Shown: one piece after another, positions 47,701 through 48,245 of the stretch
Layout of the letters: each line of letters starts with the position of its first letter
Numbering within the stretch: the first letter of the stretch is position 1
From: Siphonodentalium dalli
Lineage: Eukaryota; Mollusca; Scaphopoda; Gadilida; Siphonodentaliidae
DNA: 64,000 nucleotides
Direction of reading: 5' to 3'
Assembly (NCBI GenBank): GCA_032622095.1
Contig: CP136065.1
Location: 59,389,094 to 59,453,093, forward strand
Translations under genes and position numbers: made by a program
Notes under the pieces: generated by a model
What the model was told of the DNA's origin: nothing
Databases searched by the model: none
Seen by the model: the letters and a program-made list of their open reading frames with translations, nothing else

Positions 47701-48245
47701 TATGTCAGAGCTATGGAGGCACGGACTCAGTATGAGTGTTCATTGTTTCATATTTGCGTGAACAAATTCTCATTTCTTATCGAAATGGCCATGTGTCGAT
47801 CGGAATGGTACATTGAGATGTTCCTCGAACCATATCAAGCTTGAAAACCGGTCCCGATTTTCACCCATGCCGGGGTTCGAACCCGCGCCAACCTCGTCTA
47901 GCCCAGACTGTGATGATCTTATCCACGACCTAACCACCTCGGCTACGGGGACATATATATATATATATATGCACAATCATCACAATCCGAAGATATATAC
48001 GACAGACAAAAACTATTTTTGTAGTATACATATTCGTTGTAAACGATTCCTCGTTTTCCTACCTGGTGAATACTCTCAATTGTGTGTAGGAAATTCTTCT
48101 CTGTTGTATGGATGAGTGTAATCTTCGTCCAATTGAATGCCTTCAGAAGCGACACCACACTTTTCGATATCTGCGATGCTGTCGGTTTCGTTCTCGCGAA
48201 TGTCGGATACTTTTGTTTGTCGCTTACAGATGTTTCCGAGCAAAA
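1766..48245 (-). CDS. Receptor guanylate cyclase gene, partial at both ends; 13 exons
   Basis: Whole-gene span; the exons are listed separately. Joining the 13 exons gives 1,741 coding bases (580 residues) with consistent phases at all 12 junctions and no stop codon. Domain order is ANF-type ligand-binding region (residues 1 to about 340), one transmembrane helix (about 352-372), then a kinase-homology domain to residue 580. Family members bind a peptide outside the cell and make cGMP from GTP with a C-terminal cyclase domain, which is not in this window. The juxtamembrane [10 protein letters not shown], the [14 protein letters not shown] loop and the TDFGL motif are typical of the NPR-A/B, Gyc32E and Gyc76C group. 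I cannot name the orthologue. The N-terminus and signal peptide are missing. Introns range from about 1 to 10.6 kb and are full of transposons. Confidence 0.9.
2095..2312. mobile_element. Foldback element, AATAACTNTTGTTTNGATTA family, copy 1
   Basis: TAAGGAATAACTGTTGTTTG, GATTAAGGTTATGCAGTTA and the reverse (ATAACTGATATCCTTAATCG, AAACAAGAGTTATTTCTTAT). Arms of about 60 bp around an AT-rich centre. Confidence 0.65.
2555..3047. mobile_element. Element copy 1 of an inverted pair around E12
   Basis: The right part (2877-3047) is a palindrome: AAGGATTAACTGTCATGTGG ... CCACATGACAGTTAATCCTT, with TGGTCATAACTTG arms. The left part (2555-2876) includes GATTGGTCGGCGCCCACGTG and TTAATACATCATCGGGTTTC. 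The whole is the reverse complement of 6672-7168, with about 10-15% differences by eye. Confidence 0.75.
3143..3316. mobile_element. piggyBac-like MITE, same family, left end decayed
   Basis: Begins ATTTACTAAATACTCATTGA and ends CCATTTAGTACAGAAAGGGTTAA (last TTAA at about 3313-3316). The middle is shortened relative to 689-926. Another piggyBac-like family starts 12 bases on. Confidence 0.65.
3329..3584. mobile_element. piggyBac-like MITE, TTAACCCTTTCATGACGGGAG family
   Basis: TTAACCCTTTCATGACGGGA at left, CCAGTCATGAAAGGGTTAA at right. The inner part holds two hairpin modules (TATATATGCGAG-type with GTGCCAGTACATTCTC and GCATTGGCACAGGG). It ends 69 bases from the E12 donor. Confidence 0.85.
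3647..3652 (-). promoter_or_regulatory. Non-canonical GC splice donor of E12
   Basis: The intron after E12 begins GCAAGT following AAG. The six bases and the preceding AG match the known GC-AG donor consensus. The frame from E12 (ends in phase 0) into E13 (starts in phase 0, acceptor TTTTTAG) is exact only with this donor. It is the only non-GT donor among the thirteen. Confidence 0.75.
3653..3724 (-). CDS. Exon E12: kinase-homology domain, [16 protein letters not shown] donor
   Basis: A 72-base exon coding for 24 residues: [20 protein letters not shown] then DIIK. It continues GSLQ of E11 to give the family string GSLQDILENE. The acceptor is TTTCCAG. The donor is AAG|GCAAGT, the classic minority GC-AG donor; no GT donor keeps the frame into E13. 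E12 lies alone between two inverted element copies (2555-3047 and 6672-7168). Confidence 0.9.
4114..4360. mobile_element. mariner-like palindromic MITE
   Basis: TA-flanked ends CATTAATGCCCTAAATAATT and TTATTTAGGGCATTACTG. The arms GGTAACTTTTCAGGATTTAG / CTGAAAAATTACCCACAATT are almost continuous, so the transcript would fold into a long hairpin. CAGT ends with TA target sites indicate Tc1/mariner. Confidence 0.82.
4714..5739. mobile_element. 1.03-kb TIR element with repeated ACTCCG motif
   Basis: Ends GACCTTGTCAAATTACAAGC and its exact reverse complement, extending to about 70 bp with small changes (GGAAATTCCGCC, TCTCCGCTAAAAACTCCG). Both sub-terminal regions are packed with AACTCCG or CGGAGTT copies (more than 12), which may be transposase-binding sites. 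No clear target duplication. Confidence 0.72.
5740..6671. other. Intron, AT-rich, nothing recognised
   Basis: Part of the intron between E11 and E12. No coding frame, no tandem repeat and no inverted end pair that I can see. Confidence 0.5.
6672..7168. mobile_element. Element copy 2 of the inverted pair around E12
   Basis: The palindromic part is at 6672-6836 (AAGGATTAACTGTCATGTGG ends). The non-palindromic part at 6837-7168 ends with CACGTGGGCGCCGACCAATC and GGATTTAGTGATAATCACAC. Opposite orientation to 2555-3047, so the two could also be the long inverted ends of one 4.6-kb element. Confidence 0.75.
7169..8322. other. Intron, nothing recognised
   Basis: AT-rich. A 68-codon plus-strand frame at 7666-7872 has no recognisable features. 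GTAACTCGTAACTCGTAGGTTCGTAG at about 7862 is a small direct repeat. Confidence 0.45.
8323..8598. mobile_element. piggyBac-like MITE, TTAACCCTTTACCCAACA family, with hairpin module
   Basis: TTAACCCTTTACCCAACAAA and TTCTGTTGGGTAAAGGGTTAA ends. Two copies of the TGCATTCTCTTATATATGCG hairpin sit next to each other in the right half. The left half includes TCGGTCTGTCTCAATAGAAC. Confidence 0.87.
8964..9500. mobile_element. piggyBac-like MITE, TTAATCCTTTCATGACGGGAG family, with two hairpins
   Basis: The left end TTAATCCTTTCATGACGGGA is clear, the right end (GTGAAAGGGTAA) decayed. Hairpins at 9010-9082 and 9397-9460 enclose an A-rich tandem region: about a dozen loose repeats of AAAATGATAAAAATTG and AAAGAATGTAAGAAAAA. 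Confidence 0.8.
10209..10816 (-). repeat. 76-bp tandem array carrying the E11 splice donor (8 units)
   Basis: Eight units start near 10209, 10285, 10361, 10437, 10513, 10589, 10665 and 10741; seven are spaced exactly 76 bp. Each unit holds, on the minus strand, about 45 bases of E11 (coding xxIITAYCPxxSLQ) joined to the donor and about 30 bases of intron. The units near the exon have CAG|GTAAGACTC; those further in have CAG|GTAGGGCTC; the furthest unit has lost the GT. The unit at 10741 contains the real exon end. No acceptor is present in any unit. Confidence 0.93.
10773..10877 (-). CDS. Exon E11: kinase-homology domain, [15 protein letters not shown]
   Basis: Codes for 35 codons, phase 0 at both ends. 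The peptide starts [20 protein letters not shown], then [11 protein letters not shown]. Relatives have KxMRDLRHDNINxFIGxCxDPP and the hinge EYCPRGSLQDIL. Acceptor ATTACAG, donor CAG|GTAAGA. The last 44-45 exon bases and the donor form the start of an eight-copy array in the intron; this donor was chosen because it is the first met and leads in frame to E12. Confidence 0.92.
10878..11852 (-). other. Intron between E10 and E11, no element found
   Basis: About 975 bp of AT-rich sequence. It is the shortest intron of the gene and, apart from splice sites, I see nothing in it. Confidence 0.55.
11853..12017 (-). CDS. Exon E10: kinase-homology domain, N-lobe
   Basis: Codes for 55 codons, phase 0 at both ends; acceptor AATTGCAG, donor CTT|GTAAGT. 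Motifs: [20 protein letters not shown] then [14 protein letters not shown]. The strand that usually carries the ATP-anchoring lysine (VAVK in relatives) reads VAIR here, with lysine next to it. Like relatives, it lacks a clear glycine-rich loop, so it is probably a regulatory pseudokinase. A truncated mariner-like element ends about 35 bases upstream of the acceptor. Confidence 0.9.
12040..12156. mobile_element. mariner-like MITE, half copy near the E10 acceptor
   Basis: Only one arm: GATGAATGGCAACAAGCCAT, CTAAATCCTGAAAAGTTACCC, then TTAAGGAGCCGATTATTTAGG. The outer end is decayed (CCGTTATTAAGT). It stands about 25-35 bases upstream of the E10 acceptor. Confidence 0.75.
13001..13059. mobile_element. 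59-bp minimal mariner-like MITE
   Basis: CAGTAATGCCCTAAATAATT directly joins CCACTGTGGTTAAGGAGTCG and ends TTTAGGGCATTACTG, with TA at both sides. Nearly the whole hairpin is deleted, leaving just the two ends. It lies 32 bases past the E9 donor. Confidence 0.82.
13092..13209 (-). CDS. Exon E9: start of cytoplasmic region / kinase-homology domain
   Basis: Codes for 39 codons after a split arginine. [20 protein letters not shown] is a very good match to the family RxxxxExELxxxLWxIxxxD motif just inside the membrane. The rest, [19 protein letters not shown], is more variable in the family. Acceptor TTGTAG, donor AAG|GTGAGA, leaves in phase 0. A mariner-like element of only 59 bases (13001-13059) lies 32 bases past the donor. 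Confidence 0.9.
13254..13466. mobile_element. mariner-like palindromic MITE
   Basis: Complete copy: CAGTAATGCCCTAAGTAATC ... TTACTTAGGGCATTACTG with TA flanks. The arms pair across GAAAGCTTTCGCCGAGAGCTTTC. It lies 44 bases upstream of the E9 acceptor. Confidence 0.87.
13513..13675. mobile_element. piggyBac-like MITE, CTATACT family, short
   Basis: ATTAAACCTTTCTACACCAAA left and CTTTAGTATAGAAAGCGTTAA right, with TTATTATCTGAACATTATGGG inside. A shortened, altered copy of 689-926. Confidence 0.65.
14041..14396. mobile_element. hAT MITE, CAGGGGCGCC family, damaged right end
   Basis: Starts CAGGGGCGCCGGAAG and runs to CTTCCTG, where about 9 end bases have been lost. The 8-bp duplication ATATGGAT flanks it (14033-14040 and 14397-14404). 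The inside is the reverse complement of the copy at 28734-29117. Runs of G and C make up the sub-terminal parts. Confidence 0.85.
14530..14675 (-). repeat. E8 donor array, distal half
   Basis: Two full 60-bp units and a partial one. Each full unit carries, on the minus strand, about 24 bases of E8 (GTGTTTATATTTGTTTACAG), then GTAAGTTATA and AGATAGTCTGATAG. The array continues beyond the hAT insertion at 14676-15655, so it was one array before the insertion. Confidence 0.88.
14676..15655. mobile_element. 980-bp non-autonomous hAT element inside the E8 donor array
   Basis: The ends are perfect 13-bp inverted repeats (CAGGCCTCAGCTT). They are flanked by an exact 8-bp duplication, CTATCAGA, at 14668-14675 and 15656-15663. 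Eight-base duplications and CAG...CTG ends are hAT hallmarks. Sub-terminal blocks of GGGAGAAGT/ACTTCTCCC repeat near both ends. There is no open frame of transposase length, so it depends on a helper. The target was a unit of the donor array. Confidence 0.9.
15664..15785 (-). repeat. E8 donor array, proximal half, includes the real exon end
   Basis: Units of about 57 bp. The exon-proximal unit includes the true E8 donor at 15735-15740; the next has the same donor at about 15678-15683. The exon-derived part is longer here than in the distal half (it also includes the bases for IVLIALIVF), and the two halves differ in the intron part, so the array has diverged since duplication. Confidence 0.88.
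15741..15819 (-). CDS. Exon E8: transmembrane helix
   Basis: A 79-base exon whose peptide, read with its flanks, is [20 protein letters not shown] followed by VFIFVYR. About 21 uncharged residues are framed by KRE outside and the Arg/Asn-Trp-Arg start of the cytoplasmic part, as expected of a type I single-pass helix. It enters in phase 1 and leaves in phase 2; acceptor TTTTTCAG, donor CAG|GTAAGT. The arginine codon is completed by E9. Exon tail and donor are repeated in the intron (14530-14675 and 15664-15785). Confidence 0.92.
15899..16429. mobile_element. piggyBac-like MITE(s), TTAACCCTTCTATGACTGGAG family, composite
   Basis: TTAACCCTTCTATGACTGGA left, GATGCTCCAGAGGGTTAA right. It contains at least three hairpin modules plus CTTCCAAGACTGGAGCTTCC at 16218, which is another copy of the end region. 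Probably two related elements fused. It holds the intact version of the 21510-22576 target (about 16150-16215). Confidence 0.72.
17010..17140. repeat. 131-bp palindrome
   Basis: TTAATTGGTTGTTTCCATAT ... ATGTGGAAACAACCAATTAA, with GAGTTATGAGGCCGAGGTCT pairing to AGACCGAGGCCTCATAACTC. The centre is GCCTGAGGCCGCAGGC. Foldback MITE-like; TTAA lies at both edges, so it may be another piggyBac-like family. Confidence 0.8.
17143..18594. other. Intron, mostly unique
   Basis: Apart from the 42-bp repeat at 17483-17571 and GTGACCTCGTGTGACCTTGTGTGACCTC near 18181 (three short copies), nothing is recognised. Confidence 0.45.
17483..17571 (+). repeat. 42-bp unit in two copies
   Basis: ACTTATTGGCCGCGTTTTCT plus ACTTATTGGCCGACTTTTTG, repeated once with a period of 42 bp. 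The inner halves are also alike. Confidence 0.75.
18595..18702. mobile_element. mariner-like MITE, internally deleted
   Basis: CAGTAATGCTCTAAGTAATC ... TTACTTAGAGCATTACTG, TA on both sides. About half the hairpin is missing. It abuts the LINE relic at 18711. Confidence 0.82.
18711..19160 (+). pseudogene. Dead LINE reverse-transcriptase C-terminus
   Basis: The frame reads [38 protein letters not shown], then after a stop [15 protein letters not shown], then after a second stop [16 protein letters not shown]. This is the typical tail of CR1/Jockey-type LINE polymerases (LxLPTLxxRRxRGDxIExYKI ... RVVxxWNxLP ... SVNxFKxxLD). Two in-frame stops, at about 18930 and 19003, make it dead. The 5' part was lost at a mariner-like element ending at 18702. 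Confidence 0.75.
19161..20030. other. Intron, nothing firm
   Basis: AT-rich. GTCGACTAATCGACAA at 19288 and GTCGACTTTTGGTG at 19933 recur as short phrases, with GAAACGACTAGGG near 19243 and TTTCAACACTA near 19989, which suggests the two ends of a decayed element of about 0.75 kb. Confidence 0.35.
20074..20282. mobile_element. mariner-like palindromic MITE inside the E7 donor array
   Basis: CAGTAATGTCCTAAATAATC ... TTATTTAGGGCATTACTG. Copies of TTTGGGATxTCATxAGGGCA occur on both sides (about 20034 and 20289), so it landed between two units of the degraded array. Confidence 0.83.
20306..20458 (-). repeat. E7 donor array, 51-bp units
   Basis: Three units starting at 20306, 20357 and 20408, exactly 51 bp apart; a fourth start at 20459 is inside E7. 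Each contains on the minus strand the last exon bases (GAGAAATGCCxCCAT), AAAT|GTATGTAAACC and about 15 intron bases. A further partial copy lies at about 20033-20073, cut off by a mariner-like element at 20074-20282. A donor at each unit would add 17 codons, but the second codon after the true exon end is already followed by a stop. Confidence 0.9.
20446..20551 (-). CDS. Exon E7: juxtamembrane cysteine segment
   Basis: Codes for 35 residues plus one base; acceptor TTTTCAG, donor AAAT|GTATGT. Peptide: [20 protein letters not shown] then GEKC. This is the conserved disulphide-bearing segment outside the membrane (PPxDxPxCGFxxExC in relatives). The split codon becomes serine with E8. Reading past the donor gives an immediate stop (KCM then TAA), so an unspliced transcript would encode a protein lacking the membrane helix. 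The donor is duplicated at least twice in the intron (20306-20458). Confidence 0.9.
20650..20785 (-). mobile_element. Truncated copy of the 47.7-kb SINE body
   Basis: Shares GAGTCxxxCTCCATA, TGAGAATTTGTTCACGC, AATGGCCATGTATCGAT and ACATCTCAATGTGCTATTC-like blocks with the body of the SINE at 47698-47955, with many differences. The tRNA-like head is missing. Confidence 0.6.
20786..21265. other. Intron, nothing recognised
   Basis: AT-rich, with a 67-codon frame (20899-21102) that I regard as chance. GATCAAACACAAGG and GCATTGGATCTG/TAGATCCAATGC near 20918 and 21246 may be a weak inverted pair. Confidence 0.35.
21266..21487. mobile_element. piggyBac-like MITE, CATGAYGGGAG family, decayed ends
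   Basis: TTGACCCTTTCATGATGGGA at left and CTCCAGTTTTGAAAGAGTGAA at right are degraded versions of the TTAACCCTTTCATGACGGGA end. The hairpin module is present with GTGCATTCTCTTATAAATGTGAG. Confidence 0.7.
21510..22576. mobile_element. 1.07-kb TIR element, GGGAGGCCAAATTCACATTT ends
   Basis: Inverted ends GGGAGGCCAAATTCACATTT and AAATGTGAATTTGGCCTCCC. Sub-terminal blocks repeat the palindrome GCGCTTAAGCGC and its variants. The flanks (AGGAATTTA left, AGGAATTAG right) look like an 8-9-bp duplication. A sequence at about 16150-16215 reads straight across the same flanks without the insert. A partial end also lies at 49608-49652. Confidence 0.75.
23059..23512. mobile_element. Foldback element, CAAGCCTGAG ends, 8-bp duplication
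   Basis: Ends CAAGCCTGAGTTTAGTGTGCC and its near-perfect reverse complement. Each end is followed by AGAATGAGGTC and by a GGTGAATTTAGTGATGCTA / TAGCGTCACTAAATTCACC hairpin. The direct duplication ATTCATAT occurs at 23051-23058 and 23513-23520, so it behaves like a hAT insertion. Located just past the E6 donor. Confidence 0.82.
23551..23714 (-). CDS. Exon E6: ligand-binding domain, membrane-proximal lobe
   Basis: Codes for 54 codons, entering in phase 1 and leaving in phase 0. The start reads [20 protein letters not shown], like the family pattern GxxGxxxxDxxGDxxxxYxL. The end reads [19 protein letters not shown] before a GTATGT donor; that end was chosen because it gives phase 0, which the next exon needs. 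NYS, NDS and NIS are possible glycosylation sites. A hAT-like foldback element (23059-23512) starts 38 bases past the donor. Confidence 0.88.
23868..24100. mobile_element. Partial copy of the same element
   Basis: AGATCATGCCATGAATCTCT, GCTCTGGCTAACGCCCGTAG, AGATCATATTCCACCAGTAC. Only the left part and TTTCGAGTTGGGACCTTCAC are recognisable. Confidence 0.5.
24878..25061. mobile_element. mariner-like palindromic MITE
   Basis: CAGTAATACTCTAAATAATC ... TTACTTAGGGCATTACTG with TA flanks; the loop is shorter than in other copies. Confidence 0.85.
25303..25438 (-). CDS. Exon E5: ligand-binding domain, [11 protein letters not shown] helix
   Basis: Codes for 45 residues plus one base. [20 protein letters not shown] is the best-preserved signature in the gene: nearly every ANF-type receptor domain has AxxLYDAVxLYAxAL here. 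NQS and NGT are possible N-glycosylation sites. The acceptor is GGAACAG. The donor is A|GTAATA, which is weak, but it is the only choice that keeps the frame into the next exon. A CAAGCCTGAG-ended foldback element lies about 100 bases upstream of the acceptor (25539-25897). Confidence 0.9.
25539..25897. mobile_element. Second CAAGCCTGAG foldback element
   Basis: Same ends and inner hairpin blocks as 23059-23512 (GAGACATAGACTCA, AGTTCCCAAATGGTGAATAT, ACTTTCCAGAGAAGATGAGGCC). The left sub-terminal hairpin is deleted. I see no target duplication. It ends about 100 bases from the E5 acceptor. Confidence 0.75.
26065..26309. mobile_element. Hairpin-module MITE remnant
   Basis: A T-rich stretch of TTTTTATCATTTTTTTATC and CTTACATTCTTTAACAA leads to GTTAGGCCAATGCATTCTC, a hairpin, GCATTGGCACAGGG and GGAAGCTCCCATCATGAAATG. 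The left end is missing. Confidence 0.65.
26625..26771. mobile_element. Foldback element, same family, copy 2, interrupted by a mariner MITE
   Basis: ATAAGAAATAACTCTTGTTT, GATTAAAGTTATGAGCTAC; right arm ACTGCATAACTATAACCTAA, ACAAGAGTTA. The mariner-like element 26772-26917 begins at its right edge. Confidence 0.65.
26772..26917. mobile_element. mariner-like MITE, left arm mostly lost
   Basis: CAGTAATGCCCAAAATAATG, then CTTAACCACTCGCACTGAGA, joining early into the right arm; ends TATGTAGGGCATTACTG, TA flanks. It was inserted into the end of the 26625-26771 palindrome and ends 34 bases from the E4 donor. Confidence 0.8.
26951..27132 (-). CDS. Exon E4: ligand-binding domain
   Basis: Codes for 60 codons, entering in phase 1 and leaving in phase 0; acceptor TTTTCCAG, donor ATT|GTGAGT. 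Peptide blocks include [20 protein letters not shown] and [19 protein letters not shown]. The length and pattern suit the segment just before the conserved [12 protein letters not shown] helix in the next exon. A mariner-like element ends only about 34 bases beyond the donor (26772-26917), so the element nearly reaches the splice site. Confidence 0.88.
27166..27351. mobile_element. Hairpin-module MITE remnant upstream of E4
   Basis: Same layout as 26065-26309: T-rich, GTTAGGCCAATGCATTCTC, hairpin, then AGCTCCCATCCTGAAAGGGTTAA. The left half is missing; it begins about 35 bases upstream of the E4 acceptor. Confidence 0.68.
27412..27490. mobile_element. CAAGCCTGAG element fragment
   Basis: One end only: AAGCCTGAGTTTAGTGTGC, GTCATTTGCAGAATGAGGTC, then a short hairpin. 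The body and second end are missing. Another end fragment (aagcctgagtttagtgagcc) starts near 9536. Confidence 0.6.
27970..28060. repeat. ~90-bp palindrome
   Basis: GGATGTAAGTTGGTCTGACA and TGTCAGACCAACTTGCATCC around a short loop. A related piece, CCCCAACTTGCATCCAT, sits near 27822. A foldback element or its end pair. Confidence 0.65.
28140..28725. other. Intron, nothing recognised
   Basis: AT-rich sequence between the palindrome at 27970-28060 and the hAT MITE at 28734. No frame with support. Confidence 0.4.
28734..29117. mobile_element. hAT MITE, CAGGGGCGCC family, intact
   Basis: 384 bp from CAGGGGCGCCGGAAG to CTTCCGGTGCCCCTG, flanked by the 8-bp duplication AATTTTGC (28726-28733, 29118-29125). 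Poly-G and poly-C stretches lie just inside the ends. The middle, including tttttctggagacagaaaat, is shared with 14041-14396 and 55427-59934. Confidence 0.92.
29126..30533. other. Intron, nothing recognised
   Basis: AT-rich. Short frames (29480-29668, 29603-29875) lack family features. ACACATACATACACACATACATATATATAC at 30181 is a small simple repeat. Confidence 0.4.
30534..30680 (-). CDS. Exon E3: ligand-binding domain
   Basis: Codes for 48 whole codons with split codons at both ends (enters phase 1, leaves phase 1). The acceptor is TTCCAG and the donor G|GTAAGC. Key peptide: [20 protein letters not shown], then [19 protein letters not shown]. The family has a similar block (V-x-LGA... MxxAxxxGLxxGxYVFxxVD), in the second lobe of the periplasmic-binding-protein-like fold. 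The frame is open across all 147 bases and agrees with both neighbours. Confidence 0.9.
30681..31834. other. Intron; CGTTCTTTATT motif copies, else nothing
   Basis: AAACGTTCTTTATTGCTACC and ATATCAGGAATAGACTAACA at about 31066, then AACGCTCTTTTCTG. The same motif appears at about 12640, 12755, 33575 and 38140. A G-rich piece from 31570 resembles the 33-kb AATTAACTGGTATTC repeat. Confidence 0.4.
31835..32605 (+). repeat. Minisatellite, ~95-135-bp units with poly-G tracts (7 copies)
   Basis: Seven units share TGGGGCAAGATATCCTGGCAAGCGCC-type cores, AACAAAATGCTGTCCATTTT and CAGAATTATGTCCAATTTT. A run of 9-18 G follows in four of them. Proline- or glycine-rich frames here on both strands are by-products of the repeat. 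Confidence 0.88.
32607..32743. mobile_element. piggyBac-like MITE, CTATACT family, foldback form
   Basis: GAAATGTTCAGATAATAAGT, a hairpin of AAGTTCAACAAACGACCCCC and GGTTGTTTGTTGAACATATT, then CCAGTATAGAAAGTGTTAA at the right. The left end is missing. Confidence 0.6.
33003..33080 (+). repeat. 35-bp repeat, AATTAACTGGTATTCAGGATTC
   Basis: Two copies of AAAATTAACTGGTATTCAGG, ATTCACCCCCC, followed by a run of G. The same phrase, TTAACTGGTATTCAGGATTC, occurs at about 923 and, altered, at 417 and 31657. Confidence 0.75.
33103..33245. mobile_element. mariner-like MITE, right end missing
   Basis: CAGTAATGTCCTAAATAATC, then CGGAAATATGGCTTTCTGAT. The right end stops at ATCATAATTCTTCTG, where it meets piggyBac-like MITE sequence (33246-33424). 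Confidence 0.75.
33246..33424. mobile_element. piggyBac-like MITE, CTATACT family, fused to a mariner MITE
   Basis: Shares TGGCTGTCGTCTGCTTATAT, ACATCCCTCCAAATGAGTAATAG and CATACTTTTATAACTGA with 689-926, and ends AAAGGGTTAA. The left end has been replaced by 33103-33245. Confidence 0.65.
34240..34640. repeat. Two diverged ~200-bp repeat units
   Basis: AATGGAATGAAATTTTGTAT, TTTGATTTTGGGGTCCGGTC, ACCAGAGTTACAGCC at 34240; AATGGAATGAAATTTGGTTT, TTCAATTTTGGGTTCCGTCC, ACCAGAGTAGCAGAT at 34418. A 79-codon frame on the minus strand across it is probably chance. Confidence 0.55.
34715..34940. repeat. AGGTTCATATTGGAC repeat family, copy 1
   Basis: CATAGGTTCATATTGGACAT, TTGATTCTGAAATAATCCCA, GAACTTATACCCGCTATTC. 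The 54545-54630 region has the same phrases (TAGGTTCATATTGGACTTAT, TGATTCTGAAATAAGCCCAT, CTTACACCCGTTATTC). A third trace is at 63085-63120. Confidence 0.6.
35275..35328. repeat. Short perfect hairpin
   Basis: AATGGAAGGGGAATAACTCT and AGAGTTATTTCCCCTCCATT around ATCTTTAAAATAT. Arms of about 22 bases. Confidence 0.7.
35858..36445. mobile_element. 588-bp piggyBac-like element, TTAAAGGGGTACTGTACGCC
   Basis: TTAAAGGGGTACTGTACGCC and GGCGTACAGTACCCCTTTAA form a 20-bp inverted pair with TTAA edges. The body is AT-rich, without a useful frame. Confidence 0.85.
36549..37390 (-). repeat. E2 donor array, 66-70-bp units (13 donor copies)
   Basis: Thirteen near-identical units containing accattaatcatgctatac. 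On the minus strand each carries about 14 exon bases (CAGAGATACAAGGA), the donor GTGAGTATAG, then an intron segment with CCACCCGTTATATA. The unit at the exon (ccattggtcatgatatac) is the true donor. The eleventh copy reads GAGAGT in place of GTGAGT and so has lost its GT; the other twelve keep it. Unit lengths vary by 1-3 bp. Confidence 0.93.
37383..37503 (-). CDS. Exon E2: ligand-binding domain
   Basis: Codes for 40 residues plus one base, starting [20 protein letters not shown] and ending [10 protein letters not shown]. The acceptor is TTCCAG. The donor is A|GTGAGT, leaving phase 1, which the next exon completes as an isoleucine codon. The lengths and content fit the region between the two lobes of the ANF receptor fold. 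The donor is the first of 13 tandem copies in the intron (see the array at 36549-37390). Reading on through the donor stays open for 28 codons (the extension ends VSIA before a stop), but use of the next copied donor would change the frame. Confidence 0.88.
38531..38735. repeat. ~200-bp palindrome
   Basis: TATGTTGCCACTTTACCT / AGGTAAAGTGGCAACATA, then ACTAGCTCTCTTGAAAGTC / GACTTTCAAGAGAGCTAGT, then GCGAAACATATCA / TGATATGTTTCGC (right copy changed). A foldback element of unknown family. Confidence 0.75.
39724..39869. repeat. ~146-bp palindrome
   Basis: ACACTTTTGTGTTGGATATG / CATATCTAACCAAAAGTGT and GAATTTCCACTTGTGG / CCACTCGTGGAAATTC. Arms pair with small mismatches. Foldback element. Confidence 0.7.
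39870..42848. other. Intron between E1 and E2, mostly unique
   Basis: Except for 41162-41397 I recognise nothing. A 133-codon plus frame (40138-40539) has no known motifs. GCATGTTACCCSTTCGCCATTTTACCCC is repeated twice with a decayed third near 40775-40905. Confidence 0.4.
41162..41397. mobile_element. 236-bp piggyBac-like element, TTAAAGGGGTACTTTACACT
   Basis: TTAAAGGGGTACTTTACACTAAATCCGG-type left end and the reverse (CCGGATTTAGTGTACAGTAC, CCCTTTAA) at right. Inner arms CCATTTATGGGACCATCTCC / GGAGATGGTTCCATAAATG extend the fold. Same outer 12 bases as 35858-36445. Confidence 0.85.
42849..42933 (+). repeat. (GT)n/(GGGTGT)n microsatellite
   Basis: About 85 bases of almost pure GT and GGT with a run of ten G. 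No gene. Confidence 0.9.
43317..43750. mobile_element. Decayed copy of the GTCACGAGTCTCTACTCTGG element
   Basis: GTCATGAATCTCTACTCTGC, then TAGATGTCATATTCCACCAG, and later AGTTCCCAGTCAGAAACTCA with the CATATAC-rich end. Sub-terminal blocks match 45717-46427 in order. Confidence 0.55.
43983..44863 (+). pseudogene. GC-rich ORF pair, possible transposon protein, broken by a frame change
   Basis: An open frame of 234 codons (43983-44687, no ATG at its start) is followed in another frame by 44522-44863. The first has [20 protein letters not shown], then [20 protein letters not shown]; the second has [20 protein letters not shown] and a QQQEQQQ stretch. A short beta-like W-x-L block followed by a KxPSRxRRDxxRK basic patch recalls proteins linked to invertebrate transposons, but that is from memory and not proven. 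GC content is clearly above the surroundings. Coding-like text passes from one frame to the other near 44490-44520, so a one-base shift is likely. It could also be a host exon pair. Confidence 0.4.
45023..45410. mobile_element. piggyBac-like MITE, TTAACCCTTTACCCAACA family, full copy
   Basis: TTAACCCTTTACCCAACAGA and GTTTGTTGGGTAAAGGGTTAA ends. It is the reverse of 8323-8598, with the two hairpins (45050-45120 and 45199-45270) kept apart by a GGCTTAACA ... TTTTTTTAGGCC spacer containing AAAGAATGTAAGAAAAAATGG. Confidence 0.88.
45717..46427. mobile_element. TIR element, GTCACGAGTCTCTACTCTGG ends
   Basis: GTCACGAGTCTCTACTCTGG left and CCAGAGTAGAGACTCGTGAC right; sub-terminal AGATCATATTCCACC / GGGATATGATCTCT. 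It holds the mariner-like MITE at 46057-46269. Related, decayed copies lie at 23868-24100, 43317-43750 and 49655-50480. Confidence 0.75.
46057..46269. mobile_element. mariner-like palindromic MITE nested in a larger TIR element
   Basis: CAATAATGCCCTAATTGATC ... TTACTTAGAGCTTTGCTG, TA flanks; full-length hairpin. It lies inside the 45717-46427 element. Confidence 0.8.
46700..46857 (+). mobile_element. Possible 3' end of a LINE with (TTATC)n tail
   Basis: GTTGTGACATCGGCCCCGTG, TGGGTGTAATTGTCAATAAA, then CTTATCTTATCTTATCTTATC. CR1- and Jockey-like LINEs often end in a short simple repeat following an AATAAA-type box. No coding part is joined to it. Confidence 0.45.
47083..47229. repeat. ~147-bp palindrome
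   Basis: CAGTCAACTGTTCTG / CAGAACAGTTAACTATTG and GTTTTCTCCTCTCGTGAGATGCG / CGCATCTCACTCGAGGAG, centred on GGCTAGCGCC. Foldback element. Confidence 0.7.
47609..47697 (+). repeat. (AT)n microsatellite
   Basis: About 89 bases of pure AT. It lies where the SINE at 47698-47955 should end, so may be its overgrown tail. Confidence 0.92.
47698..47955 (-). mobile_element. tRNA-derived SINE next to an (AT)n tract
   Basis: On the minus strand it starts GTCCCCGTAGCCGAGGTGG and TTAGGTCGTGG (A-box region), followed by GCGGGTTCGAACCCCGGC (B box). The body contains CATTCCGATCGACACATGG. It ends at the (AT)n tract at 47609-47697, which may be its expanded tail. A related, tRNA-less copy lies at 20650-20785. 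The SINE sits in the intron after E1, about 100 bases from its donor. Confidence 0.78.
48063..48245 (-). CDS. Exon E1: ligand-binding domain, first visible exon
   Basis: Codes for 61 residues, phase 0 at both ends. It starts after a CAG acceptor at 48246-48248 and ends in CAG before a GTAGGA donor. The peptide has [18 protein letters not shown] followed by [20 protein letters not shown]. That matches the family block S-D/K-YPTFARTxPxxxQIxKSVVxLLxxFNW in ANF-type receptor domains. NWT is a possible N-glycosylation site. The sequence begins inside the domain, so roughly 100 or more residues and the signal peptide must lie in exons further right. I searched 48246-64000 by eye and found none. Confidence 0.87.

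Noticed and set aside
47575-47844. Frame with a long Ile-Tyr repeat
   Set aside because: It is the translation of the (AT)n tract at 47609-47697 plus SINE sequence.
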